Below, piece after piece: positions 58,209 to 64,000 of a DNA stretch of 64,000 bases. The position numbers were made by a program, and so were the translations under genes. This DNA comes from Hyphomicrobium sp. MC1 (GTDB lineage Bacteria; Pseudomonadota; Alphaproteobacteria; Rhizobiales; Hyphomicrobiaceae), in NCBI RefSeq assembly GCF_000253295.1, contig NC_015717.1, positions 2,418,001-2,482,000 on the forward strand. Reading direction: 5' to 3'. Every line of letters starts with the position of its first letter. Positions within the stretch are counted from its first letter, which is position 1. Under the pieces are notes generated by a model, which had not been told where the DNA came from, did not search any database, and worked only from the letters and a program-made list of their open reading frames with translations.

Positions 58209-60632
58209 ATGGAAGTTTTTTGGGAGGCAAGATCGCCTGAGGACGAGCTGTCATATGGTTCAGGCGACGCCACCAAATTGGGAGCACTAACGCTCGGCTT
58301 CGCAACGATGGTCCTCGCGAGCGGCGGGGCGGCAGCGCAACAAGCTCCGGCGGAGGAACAGGCGGTCCTGCCGCCGCTTGAAGTTACGGCGAAGAAGAAA
58401 GCGGTTGCAAAGAAAAAGGCCGTTCAAAAAAAAGCCGCGCCTGTCGCGGCAGCGCCCGCTGCTCCGCAGCCGACAGAAGCGCAGCAGGTTCAGCAGGCTA
58501 CTGACGCACTCACGCCGAGCACTGGCAATACGCTACAGGCAGGCACAGGCATCGGCCGCCTCCCCGGCAGCGTTCAGGACACGCCGCAGGTCGTGAACGT
58601 CATTCCTGAAAAACAATTGCGCGAGCAGAATCCGACTACCGTCGAGCAAGCGTTGCGGGCCGTTCCCGGCATCACCGTTGCCATCGGCGAAGGTGGCGGC
58701 GGCATGAACGGCGACCAGTTCCGCATCCGCGGTTTCGAGGCCAAAGGCGATCTGTACGTCGACGGATTGCGCGACTTCGGCGTCTATGTGCGCGATAGCT
58801 TCGCGACCGAAGAAATCGATGTCATCAAGGGTTCGTCTTCGGAAACGTTCGGTGCGGGAACAACGGGCGGTGTCGTCAACCTTCGTCAAAAGACGGCTCA
58901 CCTCGGCGATGCCACAAGCATCGAATTCAGCATCGGCACCGATAACTTTTATCGTGGTGTCATCGACGTCAATAAACAGATCAACAACACCACAGCGGCA
59001 CGCGCCGTCGGCATGTACCACAGCCAGGATTTTGCGGATCGCGACCACATCGAAAGCGAACGCTGGGGCTTCCTGGGGTCGCTCGCCTTCGGTCTCAACA
59101 CCGATACGACGTGGACGCTCAACTACCTGCATCAGGAAGGTGATCGCACACCGGACTTCGGCGTGCCGATGGTCTTGCGGCCGGGAGCGACCACGGGCGG
59201 CCTTCCCGTAACTGAGCTTGGGGTCGATCGCTCGAATTTCTACGGCATTGCTTCGGACCACGACAACACGAAAGTCGATATGGTCACGTCGCATTTCCGC
59301 AAGGACGTTTCGAGCGCCATCACGTTCTATAACGACACGCGATTGGCGTTCTACGACCGAGATTTCGCGACAACCGTTCCGGGCTGCTCCTCGGGCGCGG
59401 TGGGTACGACGACGTGCGCATCGCAGTTCTTCGCCGGTCTTGATCCGAACGTCAGCAACGGCGGCGGCAACCCGACGATCATTCAGAATTCGTGGGGCAT
59501 CCAGAACGTCGCGAGCGGCGTGGCGAAATTCAGAGCCTTCGGCCTGAAGCACGAAAGCGTCGCGGGTATCGACGTGTTCTATCAAGAGGACGATCGCCCC
59601 GGATATTCGCAGTTCGGGAGACCGTCGGGAACGGCCGGCGCGAGTGCCGGTGCGCCGATCCGCGATCCGGGCTCATTCTTCTATCAGTACTACCCGGTCA
59701 AACGTAATCCGGTGAACGATCGGTCGAGCGACGGCACGGAACTTGGCTTGTTTGCCAGCGATCGCGTCTGGCTGACGAACCAACTTTCTATTCTCGGCGG
59801 CGCTCGCTGGACGACTTTCGATTATAACTTCCAGCAGCCCAACGCTGCGCCGCCTCTCGATGCGTCCTCGACCGGCAATTATTGGAGCCCGAAAGCGAGC
59901 GTTATCTGGGAGCCGACGAAGTCTCAGACGTACTATTTCTCGTGGTCGAAATCAGCGTCACCGGTCGGGCAGTTCGTCACTAACGCGACGAACCCGATCA
60001 CGCTCACCGTCCCTCAGAACGCGGTGGAAGAAAACGAGACTTATGAAGTCGGCGCGAAATGGAGCCTTCTCAATAATCGCCTTGGCCTAACGGCAGCGCT
60101 CTTCCAAGTCGAGAAGAACGGCGTCGTCACGCCCGATCCGGATACTGGTGACCTGATCCAGACTGGCGAGTCCCAGCGCGTTCGCGGCTTCGAAGTCGGC
60201 CTCGCAGGCCAGCTGACGAAAGCGTGGACGGCGAACGTCGGCTACACGTACCTGGACAGCGAGGTCACAGGCTCCACCACACCAGAGAACATCGGCAACA
60301 AAATCGGCGGCGTTCCCGCAAGCTCTGTCAGTCTCTGGTCAACCTACAATCTGTCGGAAGAGCTTATCCAAGGTCCGGGAAAGTGGACCATCGGAAGCGG
60401 TTTCATCTACCAGAGCCAAATGTTCAGCATCTCGGGTTCCAACACCAACGCGTACGTCGTCCCGTACACGTTCAGTCTCGATGCGATGCTGTCGTACGAG
60501 CTCGATGGGTGGCGGTTCGCCGTCAACGGCTACAACCTGACAGACCGCGTGAACTACGACCAATCGTTCGGCAGCCGCGCCACGCCATCGGCCGGCACGA
60601 GCGCCGTGTTCACGATCGGCAAGAAGTTCTGA
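58209..60632 (+). CDS. TonB-dependent catecholate siderophore receptor (Fiu-like)
   Basis: Outer-membrane receptor of 807 residues from ATG 58209. A hydrophobic segment ending ASGGAAAQQ serves as signal. The next ~60 residues are Lys/Ala/Pro-rich, unusual for a receptor N-terminus. The plug domain has PQVVNVIPEKQLREQNPTTVEQALRAVPGI, FRIRGFEAKGDLYVDGLRDFG and GSSSETFGAGTTGGVVNL. The 22-strand barrel ends in TIGKKF with a C-terminal Phe. Similarity and the PiuC gene downstream point to the Fiu group taking up iron-catecholates. The 228-base upstream spacer shows no clear iron box. Confidence 0.9.
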   Translation: MEVFWEARSPEDELSYGSGDATKLGALTLGFATMVLASGGAAAQQAPAEEQAVLPPLEVTAKKKAVAKKKAVQKKAAPVAAAPAAPQPTEAQQVQQATDALTPSTGNTLQAGTGIGRLPGSVQDTPQVVNVIPEKQLREQNPTTVEQALRAVPGITVAIGEGGGGMNGDQFRIRGFEAKGDLYVDGLRDFGVYVRDSFATEEIDVIKGSSSETFGAGTTGGVVNLRQKTAHLGDATSIEFSIGTDNFYRGVIDVNKQINNTTAARAVGMYHSQDFADRDHIESERWGFLGSLAFGLNTDTTWTLNYLHQEGDRTPDFGVPMVLRPGATTGGLPVTELGVDRSNFYGIASDHDNTKVDMVTSHFRKDVSSAITFYNDTRLAFYDRDFATTVPGCSSGAVGTTTCASQFFAGLDPNVSNGGGNPTIIQNSWGIQNVASGVAKFRAFGLKHESVAGIDVFYQEDDRPGYSQFGRPSGTAGASAGAPIRDPGSFFYQYYPVKRNPVNDRSSDGTELGLFASDRVWLTNQLSILGGARWTTFDYNFQQPNAAPPLDASSTGNYWSPKASVIWEPTKSQTYYFSWSKSASPVGQFVTNATNPITLTVPQNAVEENETYEVGAKWSLLNNRLGLTAALFQVEKNGVVTPDPDTGDLIQTGESQRVRGFEVGLAGQLTKAWTANVGYTYLDSEVTGSTTPENIGNKIGGVPASSVSLWSTYNLSEELIQGPGKWTIGSGFIYQSQMFSISGSNTNAYVVPYTFSLDAMLSYELDGWRFAVNGYNLTDRVNYDQSFGSRATPSAGTSAVFTIGKKF

Positions 60633-60662
60633 GGTCCACGGCGATCTCAGTGAACGTAACCA

Positions 60663-60689
60663 GCAGGAGGGCGCCCAACGCCCTCCTGC
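60663..60689 (+). terminator. Hairpin after the siderophore receptor
   Basis: A perfect 11-bp stem, GCAGGAGGGCG (60663-60673) with CGCCCTCCTGC (60679-60689), loop CCCAA, followed by a weak T-rich stretch (CATTTTA). It may partly terminate transcription, or stabilise the receptor mRNA, before piuC. Confidence 0.6.
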
Positions 60690-60710
60690 GCACCATTTTA
60701 TGAGTTACCG

Positions 60711-61394
60711 ATGCTTGTTCAAATTCCTGACGTGCTCAAGCCGGAAGAGGTAGCGACCGTCCGCAACATTCTCGAACAGTCGGCCTGGGTGGACGGCAAA
60801 GAGACGGCAGGCGAGCAGGCCGCCAGTGCCAAGCATAATCTGCAAATCCGCGAAGGCTCTAAAGCGGCCATGGAGGCAGGCGACATCATCCTGCGTGCAC
60901 TCGGTCGTAATCCGACGTTCAATTCCGCAGCTCTGCCATTGCGCGTGCTGCCGCCGCTGTTCAACCGCTACGACGCGGGCATGAAATTCCACGCGCACGT
61001 CGACGGTGCGATCCGAGCCGTTCCAGGTGCCGGAATGCGCATGCGCGCCGACGTCTCGACGACGCTGTTCCTGAGCCCGCCTGAAGACTACGACGGCGGC
61101 GAGCTGGTCATCGTCGACACGTACGGCTCGCACACCGTCAAGCTTCCGGCCGGACATGCCATCGTTTATCCGTCGACGAGCCTGCACAGCGTGACAGAGA
61201 TCACGCGCGGCAGCCGCTGGGCATCGTTCTTCTGGACCCAATCGATGATCAAGGACGACGGGCGGCGCGCGTTGCTGTTCGATCTCGACGCGGCGATCCG
61301 CGACGTTCGCGCCGTCCTTCCTGACGATCAGCCGGGCGTGTTGGGGCTGACCAGCCACTACCACAATCTGTTGCGGCACTGGGCTGAACTGTGA
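60711..61394 (+). CDS. PiuC/YbiX-family Fe(II)/2-oxoglutarate-dependent dioxygenase (PKHX-type)
   Basis: 227 residues. It begins MLVQIPDVLKPEEVATVRNIL. The iron site is HAHVDGAI (His-x-Asp) with the distal His in STSLHSVTEITRGSR, where the Arg binds 2-oxoglutarate. The companion gene of fiu in E. coli (ybiX) and of piuA in Pseudomonas is of this family. It is thought to modify siderophores or release iron, though the substrate is unsettled. Its stop overlaps the next start. Confidence 0.92.
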   Translation: MLVQIPDVLKPEEVATVRNILEQSAWVDGKETAGEQAASAKHNLQIREGSKAAMEAGDIILRALGRNPTFNSAALPLRVLPPLFNRYDAGMKFHAHVDGAIRAVPGAGMRMRADVSTTLFLSPPEDYDGGELVIVDTYGSHTVKLPAGHAIVYPSTSLHSVTEITRGSRWASFFWTQSMIKDDGRRALLFDLDAAIRDVRAVLPDDQPGVLGLTSHYHNLLRHWAEL

Positions 61395-62197
61395 TGCAAC
61401 ACGATTTAATAGACGAGGATTTCGAGCTATCGATCCCCCAGCCAGGCGCTCGGTATCAGCCGCTCTACATCCGCGAAACAGAAGAGGGCTTTGCGCTTCG
61501 CATCACGCGCGATCCGGAGACGGCGGCTCGATATGTGCGCTCCGAAGCCGTGAACGGGGCGGTGAAGGCGCAGGTTGCGTGGGGCTATATGCTGCACGAG
61601 GGGCATGGCGTCGAACGCGATCCCGAAGCGGCGCTACGCTGGTTCAGGATTGCAGCTCACAGCGGTAATGCCGACGCGCTCAACATGGTCGGCCGCTGCT
61701 ATGAGTGCGGTTGGGCTGTTGCCGCCGATCCGGACGAAGCCATTCGCTGGTTTCGTCTCGCGGCCGATAAAGGACACGCCTGGGCGCAGTACAATCTCGG
61801 CAAGCTCCTGGCGCGTGGTCACGGCGGCAATCGCGACCCGCGCGTCGCCCTATCGTTGCTCGTCAGCGCAGCGCGGCGCGGCGTTCCCAAGGCCATGAAC
61901 ATGCTCGGCCGATTTCGCGAAGACGGCGTGATCGGCGCGCCGAAGCCGCAAGCGGCAGCGCGATGGTTTGCGCGTGCCGCCCAGCGCGGATGTTTCCGCG
62001 GCCAGTTCCATCATGCACGATACCTCGTCGCATTGGGGCGCATCGACGAAGCCGAAAAATCGTTTCGCGCGTCGTTGGCGCAGGCGCCTGATAAATACCG
62101 CCGCGATGCTCTCGCCATGCTGCGCAACCACCCCATCGAGAAGATCCGCGGGATTGGTTTCGATATGCCCCCAACGGCGCGGGAGCCGCGAGCGTGA
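61394..62197 (+). CDS. Sel1-repeat (tetratricopeptide-like) protein
   Basis: 267 residues, mostly Sel1-like repeats: AWGYMLHEGHGVERDPEAALRWFRIAA, GRCYECGWAVAADPDEAIRWFRLAA, GKLLARGHGGNRDPRVALSLLVSAA and one more. No signal peptide. Probably a scaffold for protein contacts. TGATG overlap with the dioxygenase and coupling to the PepSY-type gene place it within the iron-uptake operon. Confidence 0.87.
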   Translation: MQHDLIDEDFELSIPQPGARYQPLYIRETEEGFALRITRDPETAARYVRSEAVNGAVKAQVAWGYMLHEGHGVERDPEAALRWFRIAAHSGNADALNMVGRCYECGWAVAADPDEAIRWFRLAADKGHAWAQYNLGKLLARGHGGNRDPRVALSLLVSAARRGVPKAMNMLGRFREDGVIGAPKPQAAARWFARAAQRGCFRGQFHHARYLVALGRIDEAEKSFRASLAQAPDKYRRDALAMLRNHPIEKIRGIGFDMPPTAREPRA

Positions 62198-62847
62198 ATA
62201 TCAACGTGCCAGATGCTCAGATGCGACGCGCGGAACGCTCCAACCGGCGTGCTGAATGGATGCGGCAGCTGCGGCAATGGCACTGGATCAGCGGTGCGGT
62301 TAGCCTCGTCACGATGCTGCTTTTCGCGGTGACGGGCATTACGCTCAATCATGCGGCGAGCATCGAAGCCAAGCCTTCAGTCACGACGGTGAAGGCTACG
62401 CTTGATCAATCGAGTCTGAAGCCGCTGGAAAGCGCTCCGACAAAGGGACGGTCGCCATTTCCTGCTGCGACCGTAGCAGGGATCGCAGCCGCAACCGGCG
62501 TGGATGTCGACGGCCGCGACGTCGAATGGTCGGACGACGAGGCCTATGTGACGCTGCCCCGTCCGGGTGGCGATGCGTGGATCTCGATCGACCGCGAAAC
62601 TGGCGAACTCACTTACGAGAAGACCAATCGCGGCTGGATCGCCTATCTCAACGATCTACACAAAGGGCGCAACGTCGGCACCGCATGGGGCATCTTCATC
62701 GACGTCTTTGCGCTGTGCTGCGTTGCATTCTGTGTGACGGGTCTCCTGCTCCTGCAAATGTACGCACGCGGACGACCGAGCACATGGCCGGTCGTCGGGT
62801 TGGGCGTGGTCATCCCGATCCTGATTGCGATTTTGCTCATCCACTGA
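62194..62847 (+). CDS. PepSY-associated membrane protein
   Basis: 217 residues, GTG start overlapping the Sel1 gene stop. An N-terminal helix with WHWISGAVSLVTMLLFAVTGITL is followed by a periplasmic PepSY-like domain with DAWISIDRETGELTYEKTNRGW. Two more helices near the C-terminus close it. The LNDLHKGRNVGTAW segment is typical of this group, found with siderophore receptors and thought to act in ferric-siderophore reduction. That role is inference. Confidence 0.84.
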   Translation: MNINVPDAQMRRAERSNRRAEWMRQLRQWHWISGAVSLVTMLLFAVTGITLNHAASIEAKPSVTTVKATLDQSSLKPLESAPTKGRSPFPAATVAGIAAATGVDVDGRDVEWSDDEAYVTLPRPGGDAWISIDRETGELTYEKTNRGWIAYLNDLHKGRNVGTAWGIFIDVFALCCVAFCVTGLLLLQMYARGRPSTWPVVGLGVVIPILIAILLIH

Positions 62848-62867
62848 CACACGAGGCAACAAAACGA

Positions 62868-63386
62868 ATGCGAACTCTCTTTTTGACCGTCGGGCTTACC
62901 GGTCTTGCTGCAACGCCGGCGCTCGCCGCAGATCTCGAAATTTCGGTCGAGGTCCCTCGCCTCGATGTTGCCGAGTACCACAAGCCGTATGTGGCGGTGT
63001 GGCTTGAAGGTCCGGACCGGCACGTCGCTGCCAACCTCGCCGTTTGGTACGACATCGCCAACAAGCGCAACGAAGGCGAAAAGTGGCTTAAAGACCTCCG
63101 CCAGTGGTGGCGTCGCGCCGGCCGCGAGTTGAAGCTCCCGGCCGATGGACTGACCAGCGCAACGCGCGCGCCAGGCACACACTCAATCAGCATCGACGAC
63201 GACAAGAACAAAATCTTGAGCGGGCTTGCTCCGGGCCAATACCAGCTCGTCGTCGAAGCAGCGCGCGAAGTCGGCGGCCGCGAGGTCGTGAAGATCCCGG
63301 TGCAATGGCCGCTGCAAAAAGGGGCAACGCTCAGCGGCAAAGGCGAGCACGAACTCGGAACCATCACTATCAGCACGAAACCATGA
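62868..63386 (+). CDS. DUF2271 periplasmic protein
   Basis: 172 residues with a signal peptide (MRTLFLTVGLTGLAATPALAA). The mature part reads as a beta-sandwich of the DUF2271 type: EYHKPYVAVWLEGPDRHVAANLAVWYD, WLKDLRQWWRRAGREL, GLAPGQYQLVVEAAREVGGRE. Biochemical function is unknown. It recurs with PepSY-type proteins and DUF4198 near TonB receptors. ATG 62868. Confidence 0.85.
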   Translation: MRTLFLTVGLTGLAATPALAADLEISVEVPRLDVAEYHKPYVAVWLEGPDRHVAANLAVWYDIANKRNEGEKWLKDLRQWWRRAGRELKLPADGLTSATRAPGTHSISIDDDKNKILSGLAPGQYQLVVEAAREVGGREVVKIPVQWPLQKGATLSGKGEHELGTITISTKP

Positions 63387-63409
63387 TGCAATCTGGGATA
63401 CCGCGAACC

Positions 63410-64000
63410 ATGAAACGTCTCGTATACGCCGCAGCGGCGTTCGCATTTCTTATTCCGGCAGCGGCTGACGCCCATCGGGCATGGTTGCGGCCGTCAGCGA
63501 CCGTTTTGTCTGCCAAAGACACGTTCGTCACCGTGGACGCTGCGGTCTCGAACGATCTGTTTTATTTTGAATTCCGTCCTCTTCCCCTCGACGGCCTGCA
63601 GATCACGGCGCCGGATGGATCGACAATCGCGCCTGAAAATGCGAACTCCGGCAAGCTTCGCAGCACCTTCGACATTCCACTGAAAGCGCCCGGCACCTAT
63701 CGCATCGCGCTCGTCGACGACCGCCTGATGGCACAGTATACCGATAATGGCGAGAAGAAGCGCTGGCGCGGCAAGGTCGAAAACCTGAAGGAAATCCCGG
63801 CCTCGGCGAGCGACGTTGTCGTGATCCAATCGCAGCGTCGCATGGAAACGTTCGTGACGGCGGGCAAGACCGACGAGACCGCTCTGAAGCCCGTGGGCAA
63901 GGGCCTCGAAATGCAGCCGATCACGCACCCGAATGATCTCGTGGCCAACGACGAAGCGAGCTTCAGGCTTCTGCTCGACGGCAAGCCTGCGGCAGATACG
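63410..64000 (+). CDS. DUF4198 periplasmic protein, cut by window edge
   Basis: 197 codons up to the right edge, with no stop. Signal peptide MKRLVYAAAAFAFLIPAAADA. Then HRAWLRPSATVLSAKDTFVTVDAAVSNDLFYFE, the typical DUF4198 beginning with an N-terminal His after cleavage. Family members are periplasmic and are associated with metal uptake loci. An earlier in-frame ATG at 63386 overlaps the DUF2271 stop and would add eight residues; either start is possible. Confidence 0.83.
   Translation, partial: MKRLVYAAAAFAFLIPAAADAHRAWLRPSATVLSAKDTFVTVDAAVSNDLFYFEFRPLPLDGLQITAPDGSTIAPENANSGKLRSTFDIPLKAPGTYRIALVDDRLMAQYTDNGEKKRWRGKVENLKEIPASASDVVVIQSQRRMETFVTAGKTDETALKPVGKGLEMQPITHPNDLVANDEASFRLLLDGKPAADT

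Overview
The window is a high-GC chromosomal segment of an alphaproteobacterium, most likely of the order Hyphomicrobiales (Rhizobiales). The evidence is gene content: a PhyR/NepR/EcfG general stress switch with HWE-family kinases, an NdvA-type glucan exporter, a DUF2842 protein beside heme A synthase, and an ExbB with a long N-terminal extension. Genus level (for example a Hyphomicrobium relative) is a guess. I saw no rRNA, phage, transposon or CRISPR array.

Layout. (1) 1-11814, minus strand: secE, nusG, rplK, rplA, rplJ, rplL, rpoB and rpoC. The rpoC C-terminus is cut by the left edge. Several gene junctions carry strong stem-loops. tRNA-Trp (CCA) lies just upstream of secE. (2) 12-17.2 kb: a YbjQ-like protein, a HAD phosphatase-like protein, and a minus-strand operon of opgH, an FkbM methyltransferase and a secreted protein. 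(3) 17.3-24.5 kb: a tightly overlapped four-gene operon (MDR dehydrogenase, 6-pyruvoyltetrahydropterin-synthase-like protein, GT4 glycosyltransferase, methyltransferase). Next to it are a stand-alone RibD C-terminal-type reductase, a cytochrome b561, the NdvA-like exporter and a GTP cyclohydrolase II. This is my best candidate for an uncharacterised pathway. (4) 24.8-33.5 kb: small housekeeping and metabolic genes, rplM-rpsI, a TerC-family protein, argC, ctaA, and a polysaccharide copolymerase with a degenerate tyrosine-kinase domain.

(5) 34-54 kb is a signalling and stress region: a NarL-type two-component pair, PhyR, NepR-EcfG, a 1899-residue kinase built on nine tandem 92-residue HAMP-type repeats, two HWE kinases, a GH15 enzyme, and a trehalose operon (otsA, ROK kinase, PfkB kinase, otsB). 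Exact EcfG-type promoters (GGAAC-N16/17-CGTT) lie before phyR, nepR-ecfG and the giant kinase, and a one-mismatch version lies before otsA. This ties the region into one stress regulon. (6) 54-64 kb: a GT2 glycosyltransferase, then an energised iron-uptake unit: exbB-exbD-tonB, a Fiu-like catecholate siderophore receptor, a PiuC/YbiX dioxygenase, a Sel1 protein, a PepSY-type membrane protein, a DUF2271 protein and a DUF4198 protein cut by the right edge.

Motif and domain calls come from reading translations by eye. No database search or structure prediction was run.
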